Shown here: piece after piece, positions 1 to 7,692 of the stretch
Layout of the letters: every line of letters begins with the position of its first letter
Numbering within the stretch: the stretch's first letter is position 1
Source: Idiomarina loihiensis
GTDB lineage: Bacteria; Pseudomonadota; Gammaproteobacteria; Enterobacterales; Alteromonadaceae
Length of the DNA stretch: 64,000 bases
Assembly (NCBI RefSeq): GCF_024584785.1
Contig: NZ_CP074112.1
Coordinates: 1,736,001 to 1,800,000 of the forward strand
Direction: 5' to 3'
The notes under the pieces: generated by a model
What the model was told of the DNA's origin: nothing
Databases searched by the model: none
The model's input: only the letters and a program-made list of their open reading frames with translations
Position numbers and translations under genes: made by a program

Positions 1-73
1 AGCTCAATTGAATGACTGATAACCTTCTTGGGCAAGCAAGTCGTCATAGGCCCCCTGCAATATCCCCTTGAGT

Positions 74-150
74 GCTAACGCTCGAGCACAGCGGCAACAG
101 GAAGGCTGTTGTCCGGCGCCGCAGGCGCGCGCTGATGCGTCTTGTTATGT
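74..150 (-). other. attC-like cassette recombination site
   Basis: Left end GCTAAC and right end GTTATGT, with a GC-rich imperfectly palindromic middle (ggcgccgcaggcgcgc). It has the size and end sequences of an integron attC and lies immediately after the minus-strand toxin gene whose stop codon falls inside it. Confidence 0.7.
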
Positions 151-444
151 GCGTGGTAGATTCTGCCACCGTTCCGGCGCTTGTCTAGGATGAAATACTG
201 CCAGTATGAGAATGAAGTCGTCTTCATTACGATAGAGCACTCCATGAGGAAATGTATCAAGAGGCCAGCGTCGTATTTCATTTTCGAGAATTTGCATCGC
301 CAACGGTTGCATAGCGACCGCGTTAACCGCGTTTTCTAAGGCATTCTGAAACTGTATCGCTAAATCAGGGCTGATTTTGCGGTAATAGCTTTTTTCCCGC
401 CGAACATCCTCTCGCGCAGATTGAAGAAAACGTACAGGTTTCAA
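145..444 (-). CDS. ParE/RelE-family toxin of a toxin-antitoxin cassette
   Basis: The 99-residue basic protein has the ParE-like opening (VRFLQSAREDVRREKSYY) and the typical late strand in which an Arg-rich segment precedes LYRNEDDFILILAVFH. Family members inhibit DNA gyrase or cleave mRNA at the ribosome; which applies here cannot be read from the sequence. It follows the antitoxin gene with a 4-bp overlap, the usual order when antitoxin comes first. The last codons lie in the attC site, as is common for cassette genes. Confidence 0.8.
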   Translation of the reverse strand: MKPVRFLQSAREDVRREKSYYRKISPDLAIQFQNALENAVNAVAMQPLAMQILENEIRRWPLDTFPHGVLYRNEDDFILILAVFHPRQAPERWQNLPRT

Positions 445-680
445 CGATCATCAGCCCGAAGTTCCGCAAATACGTCTTCAGATGAGATCGTATGCTCGCC
501 ACCATCAAGATAACTTTGATACCTACGATTTGATTCGTTTAGCCAAGCTTGCTCTACTCCTCGGGGATCAGAGTTGGCCCGCTCATCGATACTCTCTAGC
601 AGGTGAACGATTAACCGAGTCCGGTCCTCTTTTGGAAGAGAAAGCGCCTCAGACTCGATGATTTCTGCTGATATGGTCAT
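441..680 (-). CDS. Addiction-module antitoxin (TIGR02574-like) paired with ParE-type toxin
   Basis: The 79-residue acidic protein has the family's pattern: an N-terminal helix rich in Leu/Glu (SLPKEDRTRLIVHLLESID), then a W-containing segment (EQAWLNESNRRYQSYLDGGEHTI) and an acidic tail that would wrap the toxin. It overlaps the downstream toxin by 4 bp, so both are translated from one message. The pair would act as a stabilising module of the array. Confidence 0.8.
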   Translation of the reverse strand: MTISAEIIESEALSLPKEDRTRLIVHLLESIDERANSDPRGVEQAWLNESNRRYQSYLDGGEHTISSEDVFAELRADDR

Positions 681-761
681 AAGCCACCTCGTTCAATATT
701 TAACCATTAACACTCTACTACACGAGAATGCTGAAATGAAGCTGTACGCCTGTATTAAGCA

Positions 762-838
762 CATAACGCCCCGCGCATGCGCGCGAACTTGTGAGCGTCG
801 CAGGGGTCGAAGACCCCGAATGACGCGGATTGTTAGCT
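762..838 (-). other. attC-like cassette recombination site
   Basis: Ends CATAAC and GTTAGCT with an internal stem (ggggtcgaagacccc). It separates the ParE cassette from the RelE/Phd cassette and contains the end of the RelE-like gene. Confidence 0.75.
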
Positions 839-1135
839 GTTTCCAAGCATGAACGCACGAAGTTGCCGCTCCTCTCGCATGACATAGAGGACGAGAACCC
901 GCTGCTCATCCTCACGATAAAAAATGCGACACGGTGGAACCACTACCTCCCTGTATACCGAATCCGGGAGCTCTGGAGGAATCCGCCCCGATTTGGGGAA
1001 ATTTTCCAAACGCTCTGTCTTACCGAAAACTTCCTTAACGAGATCGCTTGCGGCAGCAGGATTGTCCAAAGCAATATACTCAGCAATAGCATCAAGTTCT
1101 TGGAGGGCTGGCTCTGTCCAGATTACTTCAGCCAT
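833..1135 (-). CDS. RelE/ParE-family toxin
   Basis: 100 residues beginning VIWTEPALQELDAIAEYIA, the canonical ParE/RelE start, followed by SGRIPPELPDSVYREVVVPPCRIFYREDEQRVLVLYVMR, which matches the C-terminal beta-sheet with the conserved Arg-rich catalytic or binding strand. The start overlaps the end of the upstream antitoxin gene by 13 bp. Length and order (antitoxin, then toxin) fit a complete, probably functional module. Target (ribosome-bound mRNA or gyrase) is not resolved. Confidence 0.85.
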   Translation of the reverse strand: MAEVIWTEPALQELDAIAEYIALDNPAAASDLVKEVFGKTERLENFPKSGRIPPELPDSVYREVVVPPCRIFYREDEQRVLVLYVMREERQLRAFMLGNS

Positions 1136-1380
1136 TTACTCATTTTCTCTCTGGCCTCACTTTGGCTATACGTTCTTCCCTCAAGTACAGCACGCTCTCC
1201 CCGAGAGAGCCCCTCAAGCAGCTCAAGCCGACGCTGCATGAATTCATAATCTTGCACATCAACAAGGTATGCAGATGGCTGGCCATGCTCCGTAATCAAT
1301 ACGGGCTCTTTCGACAAGTGCAGATCTGCCAGAATCTTTGTAGCTTGGCGCTTGAGGTTCGTAACTAGCTCAACTTTCAT
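1123..1380 (-). CDS. Phd/YefM-family antitoxin
   Basis: 85 residues. The N-terminal KVELVTNLKRQATKILADL followed by EPVLITEHGQPSAYLVDVQDYE is the Phd/YefM DNA-binding fold (the H-G-x-P-x-A-x-L signature). The C-terminal half is charged and would block the RelE-like toxin. An 18-bp near-palindrome 26 bp upstream of its start is a good operator for autoregulation by the toxin-antitoxin complex. Confidence 0.85.
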   Translation of the reverse strand: MKVELVTNLKRQATKILADLHLSKEPVLITEHGQPSAYLVDVQDYEFMQRRLELLEGLSRGERAVLEGRTYSQSEAREKMSKWLK

Positions 1381-1405
1381 GGGTTCACCCTGTTCTAAAT
1401 TTCAA

Positions 1406-1423
1406 GTGACACTATAGTATCAC
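1406..1423 (-). promoter_or_regulatory. Probable Phd/YefM operator
   Basis: GTGACACTATAGTATCAC is an 18-bp inverted repeat with one mismatched pair, located 26 bp upstream of the antitoxin start. Phd/YefM modules bind such palindromes over their own promoter. Confidence 0.55.
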
Positions 1424-1444
1424 TTTACGGGTAAGGCAATCCCA

Positions 1445-1502
1445 GCTAACGCTTTGCTACTGTGCGCCGCTTGCGGTGTCACTTTTGAGCGGCTTGTTAG
1501 CA
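1445..1502 (-). other. attC-like cassette recombination site (short type)
   Basis: GCTAAC to GTTAGCA in 58 bp, with the inner arms gctactgtgcgccgc / gcggtgtcac. The antitoxin gene at 1457-1726 ends inside it. Confidence 0.75.
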
Positions 1503-1726
1503 GCTTCAGCTCGCAAACGCTCCACCAGCCAAACTTTAATGATTGATTGTCGAGTAACACCAATTCGAGCAGCTTCGCGATCAAGTGACTCAACTACCCA
1601 AGCCGGAAAGTCTACGTTAATACGTTTCGCTTCCTGGTTTACCCGCCGTGCGCTCTTAACATCCAGATCATCAATGATGTCATCTGCACCTTCATCAAAC
1701 TTCGTGTCAAAATCTTTAGCTTTCAT
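1457..1726 (-). CDS. brnA: BrnA-type antitoxin (ribbon-helix-helix)
   Basis: 89 residues. VNVDFPAWVVESLDREAARIGVTRQ-like spacing (here INVDFPAWVVESLDREA) followed by RQSIIKVWLVERL is the BrnA/CopG ribbon-helix-helix DNA-binding core. It overlaps the upstream BrnT-like gene by 11 bp, giving toxin-then-antitoxin order, which is characteristic of BrnTA. The last residues are encoded by the attC site. Confidence 0.8.
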   Translation of the reverse strand: MKAKDFDTKFDEGADDIIDDLDVKSARRVNQEAKRINVDFPAWVVESLDREAARIGVTRQSIIKVWLVERLRAEAANKPLKSDTASGAQ

Positions 1727-1979
1727 ACAACTCTACCTCTCTCTTACGCGAGCGTCGTACCGAAATAAGACGAATCTTCTCACCTCGATAAGTGATAACA
1801 GCAGACCAATGCTTCATCCCTATAAGACCAATAACCAAGTAACGAGGTTCATCGGATGATTTCGCCCGAACTTCCAATAGGTCTTGGTCTTCCCATAAAG
1901 CTTGGGCGTCATGGAAGTCGATTCCATGCTTATGGCGATTCGCCTGACTTTTCGCGTCATCAAACTCGAAAATACCCAT
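1716..1979 (-). CDS. brnT: BrnT-type ribonuclease toxin
   Basis: 87 residues with FEFDDAKSQANRHKHGIDFHDA near the N-terminus, the BrnT signature (F-D-x-x-K-x-x-x-N-x-x-K-H-G-I-x-F), then RYLVIGLIG, the VITYRGEKIRLISVRRSRKRE strand and a short tail. The family has a RelE-like fold and blocks translation. It is the first gene of the module, with BrnA directly after it. Confidence 0.9.
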   Translation of the reverse strand: MGIFEFDDAKSQANRHKHGIDFHDAQALWEDQDLLEVRAKSSDEPRYLVIGLIGMKHWSAVITYRGEKIRLISVRRSRKREVELYES

Positions 1980-2031
1980 GAGTATAAATTATTCCTTTTT
2001 TACTCATTTGGCAAGGTAGGTGGAGGGAATT

Positions 2032-2107
2032 GCTAACGCCCACCACACACGCGAGCAACTTGTTGAGAGTCGAGCGCCGAAGGCGCGTTGTTCTGGCGAT
2101 TGCTATG
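2032..2107 (-). other. attC-like cassette recombination site
   Basis: GCTAAC at the left and a degenerate GATTGCTATGC at the right, with inner stem gcgccgaaggcgc. It lies between the lipoprotein cassette and the BrnTA cassette. Confidence 0.65.
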
Positions 2108-2108
2108 C

Positions 2109-2504
2109 CTAGACCGGACCATGTTTAAGACCAGCTTTATTAATGATTAAAGGGATTTGTGATGCAAACCAGTCTTTCTCTCTGGCTCCAAATGTCAATT
2201 TCCGTCCGTTTAACCGATAGTCATAAACAACGGTCTCTTGGTGATTTAGTACCGAGAGCTGATGCTTTTCGAGGCTATCTGAAACAACGAACTCGAGCTG
2301 AGCACCTTTTGGCATAAATAACAGTTCTGTTTTTTCTGCGTTAAAACGAATTTCGTTTTTTATAGCAAGAGATGGAGCTGTGATATTTAAACAGAAATTT
2401 TCTTCATCTATTGTCTGGCGATGTCCGGGCAAAGTAACACATGCCGAAAGAGCAAGGCTTAGGCAAGCTAAAATAACTAGTCTAACTTTAAGAAATACTG
2501 ACAT
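2109..2504 (-). CDS. Small cassette-borne lipoprotein of unknown function
   Basis: 131 residues from ATG at 2504, chosen because it begins a signal peptide (MSVFLKVRLVILACLSLALSAC) and has AGGGAAAG a few bases upstream. LALSAC is a lipobox, so Cys would be lipidated and the protein membrane-anchored. The mature part is a predicted all-beta segment with no family I recognise. An ORF extension further upstream runs into the attC-like end and is not needed. Confidence 0.7.
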   Translation of the reverse strand: MSVFLKVRLVILACLSLALSACVTLPGHRQTIDEENFCLNITAPSLAIKNEIRFNAEKTELLFMPKGAQLEFVVSDSLEKHQLSVLNHQETVVYDYRLNGRKLTFGAREKDWFASQIPLIINKAGLKHGPV

Positions 2505-2560
2505 TTGCTTTCCCTGTTTCACTGTTGTTGCTCCTGAGAGTACCTCAAACCTTTCAGCCG

Positions 2561-2816
2561 GCATAACGCCTCAATCAGACGCCGCGTCAGCGGTCGGCTG
2601 CATTGAATTGATACTCATTGAGCCTTCTCCCCAGTTTGGCAGTGGATAACCACCACACTAAGAGAGCCTCAATAGGTGTTTGCTGTAAGCCACCAACAGC
2701 CAACGATGACACACGAAGCAGGCTCACTGGCTCAGAGATTTGGTATTGGCCGCTTACGCGGCGGCCAATAAAAAACTAATGCCTATTGACAGGACGAAGA
2801 CTCATAGGTGTTAGTT
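2561..2816 (-). other. attC-like region, long, next to the IS21 insertion
   Basis: GCATAAC at 2561 and GTTAGTT at 2810 bound a 256-bp stretch with no gene. It contains a 9-bp stem with a 7-base loop (ATTGGCCGC / GCGGCCAAT). This could be one long attC or two degenerate sites. The IS21 element inserted just outside it. Confidence 0.45.
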
Positions 2817-2950
2817 GCACATGCCGCTTTAGTGTTAATGGCCAACTAAACTGACCCACTTTCGGCCATTAATTTTGATCCACTTTTCGTGGCTTCGGCC
2901 ACATTTTTCTGTACCGTTTCCCGTTCAACTAATAAAGCGGGGGCGGCACA

Positions 2951-4465
2951 TTGAAGGAGTGGACAGTGATACACAAAATAAAATCGATGTACGACAACGG
3001 ACAAGGACTCTCGATCCGTGCCATTAGCCGAGAGTTGAACATCTCGCGCAACACAGTGAAAAAATACTTAGCAATGGACGCGCAAGGTATCTGCGTGATG
3101 ATGGAAGATACCTCGCGTGAAAAGTGGCTTGATGGCTATCGCGATTATCTGATCAACCAGCTTAAAGACTACCCCAAGTTGTCCGCAGTGAAGCTCATGC
3201 GCCGATTATGTCGCAAGGTGGGCAAGCTGCCCATATCCGAACGCAGCATGCGCCGTTACGTGCAAAACTTAAAAGCCGAGGTCGCTGTCGGCCAGTATCG
3301 TTATTATGAACCTATCATCGAAACTGTTCCCGGTGTGCAGTGTCAAGTTGACCCTGGTGAGCTTCGTGGTGTGCTCATCAATGGTAAGCCACACACCGTT
3401 TACTTTGTTGCGTTTGTGCTCTCATATAGCCGCCTCATGTACGTAGGCCTTTCGCTGCAACCGTTGAATACGCAGCGCTTTATTGAGATGCACGACGAAG
3501 CGTTTCGCTACTTCGGAGGCGTGACCGAAGAATGTGTTTATGACCAAACCAAGTTGGTCGTACTAAGCGAAGAATATCGCGAGCTCAAACTCAATCAACG
3601 CTTTGCGCAGTACGCCACGGCGGCATCATTCCATATTCATGCTTGCGAGGGTTTTGATCCGGAGAGCAAAGGCAAGGTTGAAGCAGCAGTTAAGTACGTC
3701 AAACAAGACTGTCTGTATGGTGAGTCGTTTCGCAGTGAAACAGAGCTTCGCGCTTACACGCTTGATTGGCTAAATGAAGTAGCCAACATTCGAGTACACG
3801 GCACCACCAAAGAGCAGCCGCAGCGCCATTATGACCGCTCAGAGCGGTCACACATGAACCACTATCATGTAGCTATGGCCAGCTTAGACAACACGCCCAT
3901 GCAAACGCGCAAGGTTGATAAAACGGGGCTGATCTCTTGGGCCTCGAACAAGTACTCGGTGCCTATGGAATGGCAACAAAGCCGAGTTGGTGTCAGTGAA
4001 GCCAATGGTCAATTACTCTTACTCGACCCTGCCACCGGTGAGCTTATTGGCCAACATACGGTCAGTCTTGATAAAGGCCTTATTATCAAAAACCGCGACC
4101 ATTACCGCGACAAAACGCAGGCGGTAGAAGCGCTTGAAGCGTACCTCAACGAGCGTCTAGGTATCGATGTTGGTCGCGCTATTGCGGCACAGCTCAAAGC
4201 AACCATGCCTCGGTTCTATAAAGACCAACTGCGCGGTGCTCTGGATGTATTAAAGCACTACGGTGAGTTACCCACGGCACTTACAGCCCACTTGCTTGAG
4301 CGAGAAGAGTTAACGGCGAGCAAGATGCGTGAATATATCGATGCATGGTTCAGTGCCGAGCAGCGCGGACGCATGGCCGATGACGAGGAGGATAGCCCCG
4401 TGACTATCGATTTAAGCATGTACCGCCGTATTAGCCACGTTAACGCGCAACGGAGCCTATCATGA
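2951..4465 (+). CDS. istA: IS21 transposase IstA
   Basis: 504 residues from a TTG start (GAAGGAG follows; an internal GTG is possible). The N-terminal helix-turn-helix contains LSIRAISRELNISRNTVKKYL. The DDE core is visible as QVDPGELRG (D1), VYDQTKLVV (D2) and ESKGKVEAAVKYVKQ (E). It makes the strand breaks and joins at the element ends. It overlaps istB by 4 bp and is full length, unlike the second copy. Confidence 0.95.
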   Translation: MKEWTVIHKIKSMYDNGQGLSIRAISRELNISRNTVKKYLAMDAQGICVMMEDTSREKWLDGYRDYLINQLKDYPKLSAVKLMRRLCRKVGKLPISERSMRRYVQNLKAEVAVGQYRYYEPIIETVPGVQCQVDPGELRGVLINGKPHTVYFVAFVLSYSRLMYVGLSLQPLNTQRFIEMHDEAFRYFGGVTEECVYDQTKLVVLSEEYRELKLNQRFAQYATAASFHIHACEGFDPESKGKVEAAVKYVKQDCLYGESFRSETELRAYTLDWLNEVANIRVHGTTKEQPQRHYDRSERSHMNHYHVAMASLDNTPMQTRKVDKTGLISWASNKYSVPMEWQQSRVGVSEANGQLLLLDPATGELIGQHTVSLDKGLIIKNRDHYRDKTQAVEALEAYLNERLGIDVGRAIAAQLKATMPRFYKDQLRGALDVLKHYGELPTALTAHLLEREELTASKMREYIDAWFSAEQRGRMADDEEDSPVTIDLSMYRRISHVNAQRSLS

Positions 4466-5205
4466 ACCAGTTAGACAACATCGCTAAGCAGCTTCGTAGC
4501 TTACGGTTAGGTGCAGCAGCGAGCCAGTTGGCCACTCTGGTGGCCACGGCTGAAGCCAATGAAGAATCCTACTTAAGCTTCGCTGAATCGTTAGTGTCAC
4601 ATGAAATCACCCAACGCAACGTGAACCGAATAAAACGCCACTACAAACAGGCACAGTTCCCAAATGAAAAACGTCTCGACTTGTTCGACTACCGTCACCA
4701 AACCACGGTAACCAAGCGCCAAATCAATGGGTTACTCGACTTTAGCTTTATTGATGAGCGCCAAAATGTGATCTTTATTGGCCCGCCGGGCGTGGGCAAG
4801 ACCCACTTGGCCATTGGGATCGGTCATGAAGCAATCCAAGCTGGATATAAAGTTTTGTTCAGAAACGCATTGACGCTGGTAGAGGAACTTGAGCTTGCCG
4901 AAATGAAGGGAGAGCTCAAAAAGCGGCTCACACAGCTAAGTAAATACGATCTCATCATCATTGATGAGTTGGGTTACTTACCCATGTCGCGTCAGTCGCG
5001 TTACAACTTATTCCAGCTAATCAATAGCTTGTACGAATATCGGTCTATCATCTTAACAACGAACAAAGATTTTACCAGTTGGGGTGAGTTCTTCCATGAT
5101 GACAATGTTGCGGTACCGATCATCGACCGCATCATCCATCACTCACACATATTTATGCTCGGAGGAGAAAGCTATCGACTGAAGGAGAAAGTTAGCAAAA
5201 CCTGA
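4462..5205 (+). CDS. istB: IS21 helper ATPase IstB
   Basis: 247 residues of the DnaA/IstB AAA+ family: Walker A GPPGVGKTHLA near residue 108, Walker B DLIIIDELGYLP, sensor segment SIILTTNKDF. It helps IstA select target DNA. It is translationally coupled to istA through an ATGA overlap, and the same protein sequence is encoded at 35139-35882. Confidence 0.95.
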   Translation: MNQLDNIAKQLRSLRLGAAASQLATLVATAEANEESYLSFAESLVSHEITQRNVNRIKRHYKQAQFPNEKRLDLFDYRHQTTVTKRQINGLLDFSFIDERQNVIFIGPPGVGKTHLAIGIGHEAIQAGYKVLFRNALTLVEELELAEMKGELKKRLTQLSKYDLIIIDELGYLPMSRQSRYNLFQLINSLYEYRSIILTTNKDFTSWGEFFHDDNVAVPIIDRIIHHSHIFMLGGESYRLKEKVSKT

Positions 5206-5263
5206 TCGCAGGTGGGTCAATTTTATTGGCCAAAAGTGGATCAATTTTAATGGCCATTGACAT

Positions 5264-5485
5264 TTAGCCACCATATGACTCAATTCGAATAACCTTGTTA
5301 CACTTTACAGAAGTGAATTCTATGACATGGCAAAATCGTTGTGGGCTTTTCCCTTGCTTGGTCTCTCCGTTGACGGCGCCGAGCTTTCCGTGAGACATGA
5401 CACGATCAATCGTCAGACTGGTTGGTATATTTAGAGCGCCAATGTGATCAAGGATATTTTCTACGGTTGCCACAGAGTCGCCCAC
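5264..5485 (-). CDS. Fragment resembling the C-terminal half of a small NTF2-like (SnoaL-type) protein
   Basis: 73 residues. The segment SHGKLGAVNGETKQGKSPQRFCHVIEF... through a final IES-Y resembles the two C-terminal strands of small NTF2-like proteins, but the expected N-terminal helices are mostly missing, so it may be a remnant. Its stop codon TAA lies within the TTTAG target duplication of the adjacent IS21 copy and therefore predates the insertion. Function unknown. Confidence 0.4.
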   Translation of the reverse strand: MGDSVATVENILDHIGALNIPTSLTIDRVMSHGKLGAVNGETKQGKSPQRFCHVIEFTSVKCNKVIRIESYGG

Positions 5486-5518
5486 TTAGTTCAGTGAGGT
5501 GTTGCGGGAAAGTAGAAT

Positions 5519-6178
5519 CTAGAATCGGTACTGCAGCCCGGCGACAAAAAGATTGTAGTTGAGCTTTCCCATTCGAACATCCCAATCATCGGTGGGCGGG
5601 TGTTCTTCTGGGTATACCGTTGGTCCGAAGGTGTAGCGGGTGGAGTCTATGCTCAGGTATCGGTATTCGGTAAATAGGATTAAATTTCTACTCAGTTTGC
5701 TTTTTATGCCTAGCTTGAATTGCAAGGCAGAGGCTGTATCCGAGGCGTTTGGGTCCGAGTTGAAATGATTGATACCCGGTTCAGACGGATTGGCCGAGTC
5801 TGCATTTGACAGGGAAACCCGAGCCATGCCGGTGCTGGCTGCGGCATAGGGGAGGAATCGCTGTGACCAGGGTGTCGTTACTGTCAGCATGGCAGTGGCT
5901 AGCAGGGCATACCCTTGGGTGTCGAAACTGAGGTATTGAGTACCGAGATATTGGGGCTCTATGGGCATTACGCCTTCCGGGGAGTGTTTTCCTAGGTAAA
6001 GTCCCTCAAACTCGAAAGCCAGCTTCAGTCCCCACCCGGACTCGGCGGAATGCCAGTCCGACCACTCGTAACCAATCTGCAATCCGCATTGACCACCGTC
6101 TTTCAGAACGGGCTCGAAATAATACACCACACCTGCCTCAAAGTTTTCCGTAAACTCTTGCTGCCCTCTTATATTCAT
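5519..6178 (-). CDS. Outer-membrane beta-barrel-like protein lacking a signal peptide
   Basis: 219 residues of alternating aromatic strands (GLKLAFEFEGLYLG, LILFTEYRYLSI) ending NYNLFVAGLQYRF, the C-terminal Phe signature of outer-membrane barrels. No signal peptide is encoded: reading upstream in frame reaches a TAA before any ATG. The gene is probably 5'-truncated or begins inside a degraded cassette. No clear attC separates it from the NTF2-like fragment downstream. Confidence 0.6.
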   Translation of the reverse strand: MNIRGQQEFTENFEAGVVYYFEPVLKDGGQCGLQIGYEWSDWHSAESGWGLKLAFEFEGLYLGKHSPEGVMPIEPQYLGTQYLSFDTQGYALLATAMLTVTTPWSQRFLPYAAASTGMARVSLSNADSANPSEPGINHFNSDPNASDTASALQFKLGIKSKLSRNLILFTEYRYLSIDSTRYTFGPTVYPEEHPPTDDWDVRMGKLNYNLFVAGLQYRF

Positions 6179-6259
6179 TCCACGCCACGTAATGAAGCAA
6201 CCCCTGACGTCAGCCCGGTTAACAATGCAATGTGGTTGGACGTCTCCGATACCCGTGCC

Positions 6260-6314
6260 GATTTATAGCCGAGGAGCGGCGGAAAAGCGGCCACTGTGCA
6301 GCCATTGGTTATGC
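6260..6314 (-). other. attC-like cassette recombination site
   Basis: Right end GTTATGC (6308-6314), with complementary arms gccgaggagcggcgg and gcggccactgtgcagcc; the left end is degenerate. It sits directly after the higA stop. Confidence 0.55.
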
Positions 6315-6320
6315 CCTGTG

Positions 6321-6623
6321 TCAGACCTCTGATTCAGCACTCCACGGACGAATATTCTTCAACTGATCCTCAAGGGTCTCTTTCGCAACCTCAGTGTCAT
6401 AGGCAGCCTGAGCTCGTAACCAATAGCCATTGGATAAACCAAAGAAGCGGCAAAGTCGCAGGTCCGTGTCTGCGGTTATCGAACGCTTCCCAGCAATAAT
6501 CTGACCGATCCTCTGAGCAGGCACCCCGATATCTTTAGCCAAACGGTATTGAGAAATATCCATCGGCTCAAGAAACTCTTCCCTCAGCAACTCTCCTGGC
6601 GTTACAGCTTCAATATTACGCAT
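6321..6623 (-). CDS. higA: HigA-type antitoxin (HTH)
   Basis: 100 residues. VTPGELLREEFLEPMDIS followed by RLAKDIGVPAQRIGQIIAGKRSITADTD is the HigA/XRE helix-turn-helix with the characteristic P-G-E-x-L-x-x-E-F-L start; the tail GYWLRAQAAYD is also typical. It lies just downstream of the higB remnant (TAGGAGG spans the higB stop and gives the ribosome site). As its toxin carries an internal deletion, HigA may now be an orphan regulator. Confidence 0.9.
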   Translation of the reverse strand: MRNIEAVTPGELLREEFLEPMDISQYRLAKDIGVPAQRIGQIIAGKRSITADTDLRLCRFFGLSNGYWLRAQAAYDTEVAKETLEDQLKNIRPWSAESEV

Positions 6624-6633
6624 CAGTTACCTC

Positions 6634-6804
6634 CTAATGGTAATCAACAATTTCAACGTCCTCCGCACCAGCCTTGGTCCAGCGGAAGCAAACCCGGAAT
6701 TGCCGAATTTTCCTCAAGGCAATTCGCTCAAAATTGACGAAGCGTCTGACGCGTCGTCCGCTTGCCAGCTTCTCGGTATCCTTACCCTTGAACGATATGA
6801 TCAT
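6634..6804 (-). pseudogene. higB: higB toxin with an in-frame internal deletion
   Basis: A 56-residue ORF with both ends of HigB: MIISFKGKDTEKLASGRRVR... at the front and RVCFRWTKAGAEDVEIVDYH at the back. The usual middle part of about 35-40 residues, including the conserved L-x-x-L-x-G-x-x-x-G-x-x-S-I-R-I-N-x-x-W stretch, is absent; RKIRQ is joined directly to FRVCFRW. The reading frame is preserved, but a HigB of this size should be inactive. Confidence 0.7.
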
Positions 6805-6834
6805 GGGCCAATAAGCGTTAACCCCAAGAAGGGC

Positions 6835-6915
6835 ATCTAACGCTCGCCTAAGCGGCGAGCAACTTGTTGCGAGTCCAGCGGCTGAAAGCCGCGATGCTTT
6901 AGGCGTTTGTTAGGC
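6835..6915 (-). other. attC-like cassette recombination site
   Basis: ATCTAAC to GTTAGGC (81 bp) with arms ctcgcctaagcggcgagcaac and cggctgaaagccg. This is the best consensus GTTAGGC end in the array. Confidence 0.8.
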
Positions 6916-7335
6916 TTCGACACGGGTTAAGATTCCTTCAAACTCCCGACGCTCTTCAGTGCTGAAAACTCGATATGGGACGGGCATCGCGCCACCAGAA
7001 CGCAGATGAATGAGATAGGTACCTGAGAGGCTGTTTACAGCTGATACTTCATCCCACCCACAGGACTTGACACCTACTTTAGATTCGCGAGTAAGCCCGT
7101 CTTCGCTAAAGGTGAACTTGCAGGTGCCTACCTTTGCAACTTTTATCTTGAACATTATGGGAATGAAAACTGCTGAGAAAGCCCTCTCAATAATAGGCCA
7201 GTTCCACGGAAAGTATCAATTCGGAGGCTTCTGCATAGCAGCCAAATGTAAAGGAATAAAATCACACACCATACGTTTGTACTCAGCTAGTTGGTACTCT
7301 ACAGTAACGCTAATCATGTCGCCGGAATGTTTCAT
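6910..7335 (-). pseudogene. YcxB-like membrane protein gene with one in-frame TGA
   Basis: From ATG at 7335 the frame reads MKHSGDMISVTVEYQLAEYK..., hits TGA at 7218-7216 (codon 40), then continues in the same frame through a hydrophobic segment (AFSAVFIPIMF) and KVGTCKFTFSEDGLTRESKVG...SCGWDEV to a stop at 6910. The whole resembles YcxB-like proteins: N-terminal Y-x-L-x-E-Y-x-x-M, a membrane part, then a PH-like C-terminal domain. One base change (probably TGG to TGA) would explain the break. The 81-residue distal part alone could be mistaken for a complete gene. Confidence 0.65.
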
Positions 7336-7353
7336 AGTGAGCCTAACATTTGA

Positions 7354-7692
7354 TTAGCCGGCATTTGATAATTCCTTCTGCAACGCTTCTTGAGCTAGCT
7401 TATTAACACTTTTACCCTTTACTTGCGCAGTAATAGCAAGTTGCTCATGCAGTTCAGGGGAAATTCTTAGATTAAACTTGCCCGAGTAGCGACGCCGAGG
7501 TTCAATGCTTTTTTCCTCACAAACTTCCAAAAACACACGCAAAGACTTCTTGAACTCGGCACGAAGTTCTTTAGGGTTGCGACCGTAAAAGTCCGCTCCA
7601 CCATTTAAACCCAGAATTTCACCTCTGAATGCATCCAACTCAGAATCATACTCAATTTTGGCGTGATAGCCGTCATATGTCATTGTGTTCAT
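7354..7692 (-). CDS. hicB: HicB-type antitoxin
   Basis: 112 residues. The N-terminal partial RNase-H-like domain (YHAKIEYDSELDAFRGEILGLNGGADFYG) and the C-terminal ribbon-helix-helix (KFNLRISPELHEQLAITAQ...SVNKLAQEALQ) give the classic HicB. It overlaps hicA by 4 bp. It neutralises HicA and represses the operon, probably through the TAGTACCA repeats upstream. Confidence 0.9.
   Translation of the reverse strand: MNTMTYDGYHAKIEYDSELDAFRGEILGLNGGADFYGRNPKELRAEFKKSLRVFLEVCEEKSIEPRRRYSGKFNLRISPELHEQLAITAQVKGKSVNKLAQEALQKELSNAG

Larger units (their letters stand above)
2833..5262 (+). mobile_element. IS21-family insertion sequence, copy 1 (intact)
   Basis: 2430 bp with related ends TGTTAATGGCC... 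and ...GGCCATTGACA and internal repeats of the GGCCA/TGATCCACTTTT type at both ends, as in IS21 multiple terminal repeats. It is flanked by a 5-bp direct repeat TTTAG (2828-2832 and 5263-5267), a target-site duplication. It carries istA and istB with a 4-bp overlap. The same element is at 33508-35939. Confidence 0.95.

Noticed and set aside
1-72. Minus-strand frame ending LLAQEGYQSFN before the window edge
   Set aside because: Only about twenty codons are visible and its start falls in the attC; no product can be assigned.
2751-2776. Hairpin ATTGGCCGC / GCGGCCAAT as a terminator
   Set aside because: No T-run follows it in the direction of the cassettes; better explained as an attC arm.
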